Part shown: positions 32,416-41,064 of the stretch, piece by piece
Layout: each line of letters begins with the position of its first letter
Position numbering within the stretch: the first letter of the stretch is position 1
Source of the DNA: Alkalilacustris brevis
GTDB taxonomy: Bacteria; Pseudomonadota; Alphaproteobacteria; Rhodobacterales; Rhodobacteraceae
DNA length: 55,289 bases
Assembly (NCBI RefSeq): GCF_003350345.1
Contig: NZ_QNVJ01000103.1
Location: 1-55,289 of the forward strand
Direction of reading: 5' to 3'
The notes under the pieces: model-generated
Seen by the model: the letters and a program-made list of their open reading frames with translations, nothing else
Databases searched by the model: none
What the model was told of the DNA's origin: nothing
Program-made: the position numbers and the translations under genes

Positions 32416-33599
32416 GCCCGCCCCCTATTCGCTACCGAACCCCGCAACGATTCAGCCCGCGGATACTGCGCAAGGAAACGCGCGCGGATGATCAGCACCC
32501 AAAGCACCACCGCCAGCACCTGATGCGAAATCGCCAGTTCCCAGGGCGCGCCATGCATCACCGTGACGATGCCCAGCACGATCTGGCCTGTCATTGCCGC
32601 CATCATCCAGTGAAACGCCCGGCGCGTGGCGCCATGGGCGCTGCGGCGTCCGCGCAGCCAGACCACCACGGCGAAAAGCAGCAGGAAATACCCGGCCATG
32701 CGGTGCATGAACTGCACCAGCGCGGGGTTTTCGAAGAAGTTGCGCCAGAGCGGCGCGATATCGAAGCTTTCGGGCGGGAAGAATACGCCATGCATCAGCG
32801 GCCAGTCGGTATAGCCCCGGCCCGCGTCGATCCCGGCGACCAATGCGCCCAGCAGGATCTGGAGCATGGCGAAATGCATCAGCCCCGTGGCGCCGGAAAA
32901 GAGCCGGCCTTCGCGCGCGCGCCGCGCCTGCAACAGATCGCCTGCGCTGCGGCCCAGTTCGAACACGTGCCACGCGATCAGCCCCAGGATCACGAAGGCC
33001 AGCCCCAGATGCACCGCCAGCCGGTAGGAGGCCACGGCGATCATCCCCTCGGTCAGGCCCGAGGCCACCATCCACCAGCCGATCGCGCCCTGCAGCCCGC
33101 CTAGGCCGCCCAGGAGCAACAGCCGCCCCGTCCAGCCCGCCGGGATGCGGCCCGAGAGCCAGAACCACAGAAAGCCCACGCCCCAGACCAGCCCGATCAG
33201 CCGGCCAAGCTGCCGGTGTCCCCATTCCCACCAGTAGATGACCTTGAACTCTTCCAGCGACATGCCGAAATTCATCAGCTCATACTGTGGGATCTGGCGG
33301 TATTTCTCGAACTCAGCCAACCAGGCGGCCTCGCCCATGGGGGGGATGGCGCCGGTGATCGGGCGCCATTCGGTGATCGACAGGCCCGAATCGGTCAGCC
33401 GGGTCAGCCCGCCCACCGCGATCATCACCATGACCAGCGCGAAAAGCACGATCAGCCACAGCCGGATCGCCCCGCGCGCGCCCTGGCGGCGGCCTTCGAT
33501 CAGACCGGTCTGGCGGGGCTGAGGGGGCTGGCCGGCCTTGCCCGGATCAACCTCTTCAAAGATGCTGCGCTTGCCTGATTTGTCTGTATTGCCTGACAT
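32412..33599 (-). CDS. ctaA: Heme A synthase (COX15/CtaA type)
   Basis: The 395-residue membrane protein has eight hydrophobic segments and COX15 motifs: GGLTRLTDSGLSITEWRPI, EFKVIYWWEWGHRQLGRLIG, ALVAGIDAGRGYTDWPLM and FFENPALVQFMHRMAGYFL, which include the heme-ligand histidines. It converts heme O to heme A for cytochrome aa3 oxidase in the inner membrane. The long N-terminal lead (about 40 residues) before the first membrane segment is common in alphaproteobacteria. Confidence 0.95.
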   Translation of the reverse strand: MSGNTDKSGKRSIFEEVDPGKAGQPPQPRQTGLIEGRRQGARGAIRLWLIVLFALVMVMIAVGGLTRLTDSGLSITEWRPITGAIPPMGEAAWLAEFEKYRQIPQYELMNFGMSLEEFKVIYWWEWGHRQLGRLIGLVWGVGFLWFWLSGRIPAGWTGRLLLLGGLGGLQGAIGWWMVASGLTEGMIAVASYRLAVHLGLAFVILGLIAWHVFELGRSAGDLLQARRAREGRLFSGATGLMHFAMLQILLGALVAGIDAGRGYTDWPLMHGVFFPPESFDIAPLWRNFFENPALVQFMHRMAGYFLLLFAVVVWLRGRRSAHGATRRAFHWMMAAMTGQIVLGIVTVMHGAPWELAISHQVLAVVLWVLIIRARFLAQYPRAESLRGSVANRGRA

Positions 33600-33674
33600 C
33601 TCGCGTCACTCCCATCCCGACGGACGAAAAATTTGGGGCGTGTTGCGCCTGATCGGTTTCTCCCCGCCCGGGCC

Positions 33675-33722
33675 GCATGCGGCCGCCCGGGCATGCGCCC
33701 GCCCGCCCGGGCGGCCGCATGC
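33675..33722. repeat. 17-bp perfect inverted repeat in the ctaA upstream gap
   Basis: GCATGCGGCCGCCCGGG (33675-33691) and its exact reverse complement (33706-33722) flank a 14-base loop. Outside it, GCGTGTTGCG at 33639-33648 and its inverse at 33754-33763 frame the whole segment, so about 125 bases look like a small symmetric element. It may be a miniature transposable element or a structured spacer between trmJ and ctaA. Confidence 0.65.
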
Positions 33723-33819
33723 AGCCTGGTCGGAGCTGAATGAGTCCAATTCAACGCAACACGCTATAGGGCAGCCCCCTACCGGGTCGCAATGGTGGCG
33801 ACGGCTTACAAGGCCCACG

Positions 33820-34581
33820 TCAGACATCCCCGCGCGGCGGGCGGGCAAGCTGGCGCAACGCGCCGTGCAGAAGCTGCACATCCGCCCGCGTCAGCGGCAA
33901 CCGGCCCAGCATGTTGCGCAAGTTCAGCCGCATATGCCCGGCCTTCTCGGGCGGAAAGAAGAAGCAAGCGGCGTCGAGCGTAGCCTCAAAGCGGTCGCCC
34001 AGATGGCCGATCTCGGCGGCGGTGGCGGGGTCGGCCTCGGGGGTGCGGGCGACTGGGGCGGCGGCCTTGTCCTGGCGGCGCCACTCATAGGCGGTCAGCA
34101 ATACGCATTGCGCCAGGTTGAGCGAGGGAAACTCCGGGTTCACCGGCACCGAGACGATGGCATCGGCGCGCGCCACATCGGCGCTCGCCAGCCCCGCGCG
34201 CTCGGGGCCGAAAAGGACACCCACCCGGCGTCCGGCAGCCGTATGGGCGCGCGCCTGGGCCATCGCCTCCTCGGGGGTGAGCACGGGCTTGGTCATGCCG
34301 CGCCCGCGCGCAGTGGTGGCATAGACCACATGGCAATCGGCAATTGCGGCGGGCAGATCGGCGAACGGGCCGGCATGGTCGAGCAACCGCCCCGCGCCGC
34401 TGGCCATCGCCACGGCACGCGGGTTGGGCCAACCATCGCGCGGGGCAACAACGCGCAGCCGGTCGAGGCCGAAATTCCACATCGCGCGGGCGGCGGCGCC
34501 GATATTCTCGCCCATCTGGGGCTCGACCAGGATGAAGGCCGGACCCTCGGCCCCGGCGGCTGCGTCATCGTCTGCGTGCAT
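33820..34581 (-). CDS. trmJ: tRNA (cytidine/uridine-2'-O-)-methyltransferase TrmJ
   Basis: The 253-residue SpoU/SPOUT protein has the three class motifs: FILVEPQMGENIGAAARAMWNFG, VGVLFGPERAGLASADVARAD and VPVNPEFPSLNLAQCVLLTAYE. The last two form the knotted SAM site. TrmJ methylates ribose at position 32 of several tRNAs. A C-terminal extension of about 80 residues after the SPOUT domain agrees with TrmJ rather than TrmH or RlmB. It is transcribed toward ctaA with 220 bases between them. Confidence 0.9.
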   Translation of the reverse strand: MHADDDAAAGAEGPAFILVEPQMGENIGAAARAMWNFGLDRLRVVAPRDGWPNPRAVAMASGAGRLLDHAGPFADLPAAIADCHVVYATTARGRGMTKPVLTPEEAMAQARAHTAAGRRVGVLFGPERAGLASADVARADAIVSVPVNPEFPSLNLAQCVLLTAYEWRRQDKAAAPVARTPEADPATAAEIGHLGDRFEATLDAACFFFPPEKAGHMRLNLRNMLGRLPLTRADVQLLHGALRQLARPPRGDV

Positions 34582-34846
34582 TGCGGCTCCGTCATTCTCC
34601 GGGCGCGGGTCGACGCGGCCGCGTCACCCGCCGATGTCGTGCCGGATCAGTCCGGTTCTGACCCTCGCCCGACATGCGGCGGGGCGGCGACTCCGACCGG
34701 TCACGGCAGGCACTAGTTAGCGCGGGCAACCCGGCGGCGCCACCGCAATTGCACACAGCGCAGCGCGACAGATGGACCGGGGCCGCCCGATGCCGCAAAG
34801 CGCATCGCACCGAACCGGATGGCATCGCCCGCATCCACTGGCGGAT

Positions 34847-34882
34847 GCCTTCGGCGAGGATATTTTCACCACAGTGAAGGGC
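34847..34882 (-). repeat. Dispersed intergenic element, copy 5 (inverse orientation)
   Basis: Read on the minus strand this is CCCTTCACTGTGGTGAAAAT followed by ATCC and CGCCGAAGGC. It lies in the 329-base gap between the trmJ start and the 3' end of the stress-protein-like gene. The rest of that gap shows no gene; it contains GC-rich filler and a CGGCAGGCACTAGTTAGCG stretch of no known function. Confidence 0.7.
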
Positions 34883-34910
34883 ACGCGCGCGCCTTGGGCC
34901 GCGGTTGCCC

Positions 34911-35738
34911 TCAGCCCCGCGCGGGGTGGGCGGGTGCACCACGGCCAGGCTGGGTATCCAGGCTGTCGCCCCTGGGCGAAATCAGCAGGATCGGGCAGCG
35001 CGCGGTCTCGATCAGGGCACGCAACTCGGCGCCGCGGTGGAACCCGGCGAGCCGGGAGTCCAGCACAACCAGGGTTGGCGCAAGCCGGTCGAGCGCGCGC
35101 AGCGCCGCCGCAGAGTCGGGCACTGAAAGGCGCGCAGGCACCGGCCCGGCCCCGCGCCCCGGCAATGGCGGCAAATCATGGGCGCCGGCATGTTCAGGCG
35201 CCCCGGACGGGTCGATCACCATCAGCGGCAGGTTCATCGCACGGGCGAGCGCCGACGCCAGCGAAAACGCCGGGTCGGCCGCAGCCCCGCTGCCAGTGCC
35301 CGCCGCGTCGGAGTTGCCCAGCGCCACCACCGGGCCGCGCAGCCGCATCGTGCGGCGATAGCCCAGCAATGCCACATCCTCGCGGGTGGCCAGTCTTGCC
35401 AGCACCTCGGGCAGCGCGCCGGCCTCGCGCCGGAAACGCCAGCCCAGCGCCTCCTGCACCGCCGCGCGCCGCAGCCGGGCCTCGAAGGCGCGGGCGTCGG
35501 CCTGGAAGGCGGCGCGCATCCGGCTGGCGGGGAAGGCTGCGCCCGCCCCCGTGCCCCGCGGCGCCAGCAGGAAAGCCCCGCCCGGCAGGTCATGCGCCGC
35601 CGGATCTTCGGCCAGAACGCCGGTGATCTCGGCCTGCGCGAGCCGGGCAAGCTGAACCGCAAGCGGGATCGCGGCTTCGGCATCGGCGTAGCAGCCGGCG
35701 ACGATCAGCACATTGCGGATGCGCAGAAGCTCGCTCAT
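34911..35738 (-). CDS. Universal-stress-protein-like protein
   Basis: The 275-residue protein starts MSELLRIRNVLIVAGCYADA and appears to have a tandem alpha/beta layout: RNVLIVAGCY and LAVQLARLAQAEITGVLAE in the first half, LPLMVIDPSGA and RLAPTLVVLDSR, then ETARCPILLISPRG at the end. These are typical Usp-like strands, although the ATP-binding G-2x-G-9x-G motif is not clear. The start at 35738 makes an ATGA overlap with the Lon-like gene upstream, so the two are probably co-expressed. A role in stress response is inference. Confidence 0.6.
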   Translation of the reverse strand: MSELLRIRNVLIVAGCYADAEAAIPLAVQLARLAQAEITGVLAEDPAAHDLPGGAFLLAPRGTGAGAAFPASRMRAAFQADARAFEARLRRAAVQEALGWRFRREAGALPEVLARLATREDVALLGYRRTMRLRGPVVALGNSDAAGTGSGAAADPAFSLASALARAMNLPLMVIDPSGAPEHAGAHDLPPLPGRGAGPVPARLSVPDSAAALRALDRLAPTLVVLDSRLAGFHRGAELRALIETARCPILLISPRGDSLDTQPGRGAPAHPARG

Positions 35739-38197
35739 TCCGTGGCATTCCCATTGCCGTCGCCATCCCGCCCGGACCCGGCGAAATCGCGTCGGGCCAG
35801 CGCGAAATCCTCGAGCCGGGCCTCGACATTGGCGTTGACGCTGCCATCGGGAAACTGGCCATTGGCCGCGCGCCGCCCCGCGGGCAGCCCGGTGAGCAGC
35901 TCGATTGCCTGATCGACGCTGGAAATGGCGTGGATGGCGAACTTGCCCGCGCGCACGGCCTCGACCACATCCTCGCGCAGCATCAGGTTGGCGGCATTGC
36001 GGCGCGGCAGCAGCACGCCCTGCCGCCCGGTCAGCCCCTGCGCCTTGCAGACATCGAAGAAACCCTCGATCTTTTCGTTGACGCCGCCGACGGGCTGCAC
36101 CTCGCCCTGCTGGTTGACCGATCCGGTCACCGCCAGCGATTGCGACAGCGGCACGCCTGCCAGCGCCGAAAGGAGCGCGCAAAGCTCGGCCACCGAGGCG
36201 CTGTCGCCATCCACGCCACCATAGCTTTGCTCGAACACCAGGCTGGCCCAGAGCGACAGCGGCATCTCGGGCGCGTAATGCGTGGACAGGTAGCCCGAGA
36301 GGATCAGCACCCCCTTGGAATGGATCGGCCCGCCAAGCTTCACCTCGCGTTCGATATCGACGACCTTGCCGGCGCCCATGCGCACCCGCGCGGTGATCCG
36401 CACCGGCGCGCCGAAGCGGTGTTCGCGCATGCCGGTCACGGTCAGCCCGTTGACCTGCCCCAGCTCGGCGCCGCGGGTCGAGATCATGATCGTGTCGCGG
36501 GCGATCATCTCCTGGATGCGGTCGCGCACCCGGCTGGCGCGGCGCCGGGCCGCGCGGATGGCGGCGGCGACCTGTTCGGCCTCGATCGCCTTGGCCTCGG
36601 CGCGGCGGGCCAGGTGATCGGCCTCGCGCAGGATGTCCCAGATCGCGCTGATGCGCAGCGAAAGCTTCTGCTGGTCATCGGCCTCGCGCGTGGAGAAATC
36701 GACCAGCGCGGCCACCCCCTCAGGCGTTGCGGGCAAGAGCCCCTCGCGCCCGGCCACGGTGGCGACCATGCGCGCGAAGAGCGTCAGCGCCTCATCATCG
36801 CGTGCCATGTCATCGTCGAAATCGGCGGTAATCTTGAACAGCTCACCGAATTCGGGATCAAGCGTGGAAAGCAGCATGTGCAGCCGGCGGTCGCCCACCA
36901 GCACCACGCGGGCATCGAGCGGGATCGGGTCGGGTTCGAGCGTGGTGGTCGACAGCAGGCTGTAGCGCTGCGCGGGCGAGATGATCTTGATCTCGCCAGT
37001 TTCCAGGCAGCGCTTGAGCGCCTCCCAGGCGAAGGGCTCGGTCAGCACCCGTTCGGCGTCAAGCACCAGAAACCCGCCATTGGCGCGGTGCAGCGCGCCG
37101 GGACGGATCAGGGTGAAATCGGTCACCAATGCGCCCATGCTCGACATATGCTCGACCCGGCCGGTCAGGTTGCCGAGCGTTGGCAACGCCTCGGTCACGA
37201 CGGGGGCGCCGCCCTCCTCGTCGGGGGCGTGGCCGACCATGACATTGACCGCATAACGGTGAAAGGCAGGGTCGTCATGGACCTTGGCGGCGGGCACCGG
37301 GAAAGGGCCGTCATCTTCCTGGCGGCCGGCCTTGAGAAACAGCGTGGCGTTGCTGATCAGATCGGCGCGCAGCTCGGCCAGATAGTCGCGCACCGCGTCA
37401 ATCCGGCCGAACTTGCGCAACACCTCGGTCAGCGCGGCATCGACGGCCTGTTCGGCCATCTCGGCATTGAGCTTGCCCACGGCGCGGCGATGGGACTTTT
37501 CCATCTGCGGCACCGACTTGAGAAATTCCTCAAGCTCGCCCTGGGTTTCGGCGACGCGCGCCTCGATCTGCTTGCGCTCGTCCTCGGGCAGTTTCGAGAA
37601 GGCGTCGGGCTTGATCACCTCGCCATCCTTGACCGCGGCGATGGCGAACCCCATCGGCGTGCGCAGGATCGCCACGCCGCGCCTGCGGGCCTTTTCGTTG
37701 AGCTCGGAGAAGGCCACCTCGTGATGGCCGCCGAACTCCTGCTCGATGGCGGTGCGGCGGTTCTGGTATTCCTCGGAGTCGAACAGCGCGGGAATGTCGT
37801 TGGCCAGGTCATCGACCAGCACCTGCATCGCATCGCGCAGGCCCAGTGCGGTGCCGCGCGGCAGCGCCATGGCGCGGGGGCGGTCGGCATTCTCGAAATT
37901 GTAGACATGCACCCAGTCGCCGGGCGCCGGGCGGGTCGCGGCCTCTTCCTCGAGCATCCGCAGCACGGCTGAATGCCGGCCGGTGCCCTGCGGCCCGGCA
38001 ACGAACAGGTTGAACCGCTTGTGCCGCATCCCGGCGGCAAGGGCGATGGCCTCGGTCGCGCGCTCCTGTCCGATCAGCGCGGGCAGCGGATCGAGCGTGG
38101 CGGTGGTGGCGAAATCGAAAATGCCCGGATCGCAGACCGCGCGCAACGCGTCGGCGGGCAATTCGGTCGCCTGCCCGGATGTTCCGCTTTGCGCCAT
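35735..38197 (-). CDS. Lon-like ATP-dependent protease (AAA + S16 domains)
   Basis: The 820-residue protein combines an AAA ATPase (Walker-A-like GPQGTGRHS at 68-76, in which arginine replaces the usual lysine) with a C-terminal Lon protease domain. The catalytic pair is S666 in GDSAS and K709 in GGVNEKIEGF, 43 residues apart as in E. coli Lon. A coiled region lies between about residues 200 and 280. The LonB-type N-terminus lacks the substrate-binding domain of LonA. It should degrade damaged or regulatory proteins; its position beside ctrA and sciP invites, but does not prove, a link to cell-cycle proteolysis. Confidence 0.9.
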   Translation of the reverse strand: MAQSGTSGQATELPADALRAVCDPGIFDFATTATLDPLPALIGQERATEAIALAAGMRHKRFNLFVAGPQGTGRHSAVLRMLEEEAATRPAPGDWVHVYNFENADRPRAMALPRGTALGLRDAMQVLVDDLANDIPALFDSEEYQNRRTAIEQEFGGHHEVAFSELNEKARRRGVAILRTPMGFAIAAVKDGEVIKPDAFSKLPEDERKQIEARVAETQGELEEFLKSVPQMEKSHRRAVGKLNAEMAEQAVDAALTEVLRKFGRIDAVRDYLAELRADLISNATLFLKAGRQEDDGPFPVPAAKVHDDPAFHRYAVNVMVGHAPDEEGGAPVVTEALPTLGNLTGRVEHMSSMGALVTDFTLIRPGALHRANGGFLVLDAERVLTEPFAWEALKRCLETGEIKIISPAQRYSLLSTTTLEPDPIPLDARVVLVGDRRLHMLLSTLDPEFGELFKITADFDDDMARDDEALTLFARMVATVAGREGLLPATPEGVAALVDFSTREADDQQKLSLRISAIWDILREADHLARRAEAKAIEAEQVAAAIRAARRRASRVRDRIQEMIARDTIMISTRGAELGQVNGLTVTGMREHRFGAPVRITARVRMGAGKVVDIEREVKLGGPIHSKGVLILSGYLSTHYAPEMPLSLWASLVFEQSYGGVDGDSASVAELCALLSALAGVPLSQSLAVTGSVNQQGEVQPVGGVNEKIEGFFDVCKAQGLTGRQGVLLPRRNAANLMLREDVVEAVRAGKFAIHAISSVDQAIELLTGLPAGRRAANGQFPDGSVNANVEARLEDFALARRDFAGSGRDGDGNGNATE

Positions 38198-38295
38198 GAT
38201 ATGCCTCCGCTTGTTCGACTGCTGCCGCAGCGCAGGTTATCACGCATCGCGCGACAGGAAAGCCCGTGCGTCAGGTCCGGCCCCGGTGGGGCCGG

Positions 38296-38385
38296 ATGCC
38301 TCCGGCGGGGATATTTTTTTCACAGTGAAGGGATGGCCGCGCGCCCGCAAAATCACTGTGGCAAAATATCCCCGCCGGAGGCTTC
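38296..38385. repeat. Head-to-head pair of dispersed elements (copies 6 and 7) forming a long stem
   Basis: An inverse copy (38296-38332) and a direct copy (38349-38385) of the dispersed element face each other across about 16 bases. The arms CCTCCGGCGGGGATATTTT and AAAATATCCCCGCCGGAGG are perfectly complementary, with CACAGTGA facing TCACTGTG inside. It lies in the 291-base gap after ctrA and before the Lon-like gene (both minus). The transcript would form a very stable hairpin and probably ends the ctrA message. Confidence 0.85.
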
Positions 38386-38488
38386 GGTGCGGCGCAGCCG
38401 CACCGAAATGGGCCGGTGCCCGTACCGAGCGCCCTGTCGGGTTTCGCGGCCTCGCCCGGGAATTTGGCGCGGCGGCGCGCGACCGCGG

Positions 38489-39202
38489 TCAGGCCCCCAG
38501 GGCGACAACGGGCTGATCGCTGGCCGGAATCGGATCGCGCAGCACATAGCCGCGCCCCCAGACGGTTTCGATATAGTTCTCGCCGCCCGTGGCCTCGGCC
38601 AGTTTCTTGCGCAGCTTGCAGATGAACACATCGATGATCTTGAGTTCCGGCTCATCCATGCCGCCATACAGGTGATTGAGGAACATTTCCTTGGTCAGGG
38701 TCGTGCCCTTGCGCAGGCTCAGCAGTTCGAGCATCTGGTATTCCTTACCGGTCAGGTGCACGGCCTTGCCGCCCACATCGACCGTCTTGGCATCAAGGTT
38801 CACCGTCACCTTGCCGGTGCGAATCATGGATTGCGCATGGCCCTGGCTGCGGCGGATGATGGCGTGAATGCGCGCCACCAGTTCTTCGCGGTGGAAGGGT
38901 TTGGTCAGATAGTCGTCGGCGCCGAACCCGAAGGAGCGGATCTTGGCGTCGGTGTCATCCTCGCCGGTGAGGATCAGCACCGGCGTTTCCACCCGGGCAA
39001 GGCGCAGCTGGCGCAGCACATCCATCCCGCCCATGTCGGGCAGATGCAGGTCGAGCAGGATCAGGTCGTAATCATAGAGCTTGGCCAGATCCACGCCCTC
39101 TTCCCCCATGTCGGTGCAATAGACATTGAGATTGGCATGGGTCAGCATCAGTTCGATGCTGCGCGATGTTGTCGGGTCATCCTCCACCAGCAAGATGCGC
39201 AT
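38489..39202 (-). CDS. ctrA: Cell-cycle response regulator CtrA
   Basis: The 237-residue OmpR-type regulator has a receiver domain with phosphoacceptor D51 ([13 protein letters not shown]) and a winged-helix domain ([51 protein letters not shown]). The receiver opens [20 protein letters not shown], which is the CtrA form. In Rhodobacteraceae CtrA is not essential and controls flagella, gene transfer agents and quorum-linked traits (established knowledge). A CtrA-box-like site lies 52 bases upstream, suggesting autoregulation. Confidence 0.97.
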   Translation of the reverse strand: MRILLVEDDPTTSRSIELMLTHANLNVYCTDMGEEGVDLAKLYDYDLILLDLHLPDMGGMDVLRQLRLARVETPVLILTGEDDTDAKIRSFGFGADDYLTKPFHREELVARIHAIIRRSQGHAQSMIRTGKVTVNLDAKTVDVGGKAVHLTGKEYQMLELLSLRKGTTLTKEMFLNHLYGGMDEPELKIIDVFICKLRKKLAEATGGENYIETVWGRGYVLRDPIPASDQPVVALGA

Positions 39203-39253
39203 CCGTTACTCCCGGGTTCAGGTCAGGTTTCACACAAAACTGGGGAACAATGG

Positions 39254-39268
39254 TTAACCGCGGGTTAC
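39254..39268. promoter_or_regulatory. CtrA-box-like site upstream of ctrA
   Basis: TTAACCGCGGGTTAC fits the CtrA consensus TTAA-N7-TTAA with one mismatch in the last base. Its position 52 bases before the ctrA start codon is suitable for feedback control, known for ctrA in Caulobacter. The match is seen directly; binding is inference. Confidence 0.55.
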
Positions 39269-39304
39269 TGTTGCAGAACGGAACAGGAAATCAACCCCGA
39301 GTTG

Positions 39305-39574
39305 TCAGGCCCTGCGCCGTTTCGTGACCTTCAGCCCGGCCTCGCCATGCCGTGCCATCTGTTTGATCCAGCTTGCGAATTCCTCGGCGGAGAGGCTGTA
39401 GCGCTGTAACGCCTCCTCGGTGCCGATCAGCCCGTAATGCACGGCGCGCACCACCCTGGCCTTGCGGCTGGCCACCCAGCGCCGCGTATCGGGCGGCGGC
39501 AGGTCCGCCCGCGTCATCACGCTGCCATCGGGCAATGTGACCGCCCGCTTCCCGTCAATTCGCTTGAGATACAT
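39305..39574 (-). CDS. sciP: SciP-type CtrA inhibitor (DUF1153)
   Basis: The 89-residue protein begins MYLKRIDGKRAVTLPDGS and contains the DUF1153 helix-turn-helix (VVRAVHYGLIGTEEALQRYS, LSAEEFASWIKQMARHGE). In Caulobacter this is SciP, a small protein that binds CtrA-controlled promoters and blocks CtrA-dependent transcription. The open frame continues far upstream over mnmA on the opposite strand, but the real start is the ATG at 39574, giving normal family length. It lies 102 bases upstream of ctrA on the same strand, so the activator and its antagonist are neighbours. Confidence 0.93.
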   Translation of the reverse strand: MYLKRIDGKRAVTLPDGSVMTRADLPPPDTRRWVASRKARVVRAVHYGLIGTEEALQRYSLSAEEFASWIKQMARHGEAGLKVTKRRRA

Positions 39575-39766
39575 CGCACTCACCCCGCAACCTTTCGCGA
39601 GGCAGTCTTTCGTGGCAGGTTTAACGAGTGGTAAGATCGCGCCCTTGAGAGTATGGCGGATTTTCCTATATTCCGCGCAAATCCGGCAAGCTGCGGCCAG
39701 GGCACAGGATGCACTTTGCCGCGGCCCCTTCACCCGCCCCGATCCGGCACCCCATATGAGGCAGAC

Positions 39767-40900
39767 ATGGCCCGCGACTATCCGATCAATTCTCTGGGCT
39801 TTGCCAAGCCGCCCGCGGAAACCCGCGTGGTGGTGGCCATGTCGGGCGGCGTAGACAGTTCGGTCGTCGCGGCCGAGCTGGCGCGTGAAGGCTATGACGT
39901 GGTCGGCGTGACCTTGCAGCTTTACGATCACGGCGCGGCGCTGGCCAAGAAAGGCGCGTGCTGCGCGGGGCGCGACATTCACGACGCGCGCCGCGTGGCC
40001 GAGGAAATGGGCTTTCCGCATTACGTGCTGGATTACGAGAACACCTTTCGCGAGGCGGTGATCGACGAGTTCGCCGATGCCTATCTGGCAGGCGCCACCC
40101 CGGTGCCCTGCATCCGCTGCAACGAGCGGGTGAAGTTTCGCGACCTGCTGGAAACCGCGCGCGATCTCGACGCCGACTGCATGGCCACGGGCCATTACAT
40201 CCAGCGCAAGGCCGGGGCGCAGGGGCCTGAATTGCACATGGCCGCCGATCCGGTGCGCGACCAGTCGTATTTCCTGTTCTCGACCACGGCCGAGCAGCTC
40301 GACTACCTGCGCTTTCCGCTTGGGCATCTGGCGACCAAGGCCGAGACCCGCGCGCTGGCCGCCCGCCACGGGCTGAGCGTGGCCGACAAGCCCGACAGCC
40401 AGGACATCTGCTTCGTGCCAAACGGCAATTATGCCGCCGTGATCGAAAAGCTGCGCCCCGGTGCGGCCGACCCCGGCGAGATCGTCGATATGGAAGGCCG
40501 GGTGCTGGGCAGCCACCGCGGCGTGATTCACTACACGATCGGCCAGCGCCGCGGCCTGGGCATTGGCGGCTTGAGCGATCCGCTTTATGTGGTCCGCCTC
40601 GACCCTGACGCGCGGCAGGTGGTTGTCGGCCCGAAAACGGCGCTGGCCACCCGGACCGTGCCGGTGCGCGAGATCAACTGGCTGGGCGATGCGCCGCTGC
40701 AATCGCGGGCCCAGTGGCAGATTTCGGTCAAGGTGCGCTCGACCCGGCCGCCGCGCGAGGCGGTGCTGCGCCCCACCGGCCCCGACACAGCCGAGGTCGA
40801 GTTGCTGAGCCCCGAAGAAGGCGTAAGCCCCGGCCAGGCCTGCGTGTTCTATGAAACCGGGGGCAGCCGGGTGTTCGGCGGCGGCTGGATTCACCGCTGA
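39767..40900 (+). CDS. mnmA: tRNA-specific 2-thiouridylase MnmA
   Basis: The 377-residue protein has the PP-loop SGGVDSSV at residues 26-33, the cysteine region [13 protein letters not shown] and the second catalytic cysteine in [13 protein letters not shown]. It transfers sulfur to uridine 34 of tRNAs for Lys, Glu and Gln. The start at 39767 follows GAGGCAG and removes a non-homologous upstream extension. It is divergent from sciP with 192 bases between them. Confidence 0.95.
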   Translation: MARDYPINSLGFAKPPAETRVVVAMSGGVDSSVVAAELAREGYDVVGVTLQLYDHGAALAKKGACCAGRDIHDARRVAEEMGFPHYVLDYENTFREAVIDEFADAYLAGATPVPCIRCNERVKFRDLLETARDLDADCMATGHYIQRKAGAQGPELHMAADPVRDQSYFLFSTTAEQLDYLRFPLGHLATKAETRALAARHGLSVADKPDSQDICFVPNGNYAAVIEKLRPGAADPGEIVDMEGRVLGSHRGVIHYTIGQRRGLGIGGLSDPLYVVRLDPDARQVVVGPKTALATRTVPVREINWLGDAPLQSRAQWQISVKVRSTRPPREAVLRPTGPDTAEVELLSPEEGVSPGQACVFYETGGSRVFGGGWIHR

Positions 40901-41064
40901 TCGGCGCGGCCCGCGCCACAGGTGCAGGCTGCGCGCGCGACGCGGCCGCACACCTCTCGACCGGATGTTTCCGCTTTACCCCGATGCCCGCCGCATGTGC
41001 AGGCCGATTGCCATTTTCATCGCTGCGCAATATAGCGGCGGGCAACGTCACGAGGAGAGCGAAC

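Noticed and set aside
35930-37972. A 680-codon plus-strand open frame opposite the Lon-like protease
   Set aside because: It is a shadow of the protease gene, which has an intact Ser-Lys dyad and family length.
39615-39635. A second CtrA box upstream of sciP (TTAACGAGTGGTAAG)
   Set aside because: Spacing and the second half-site deviate in more than one position, so it was not listed as a feature.
39575-40951. A long N-terminal extension of sciP running over mnmA
   Set aside because: SciP-type proteins are about 90 residues, and the extension is antisense to a well-conserved gene.
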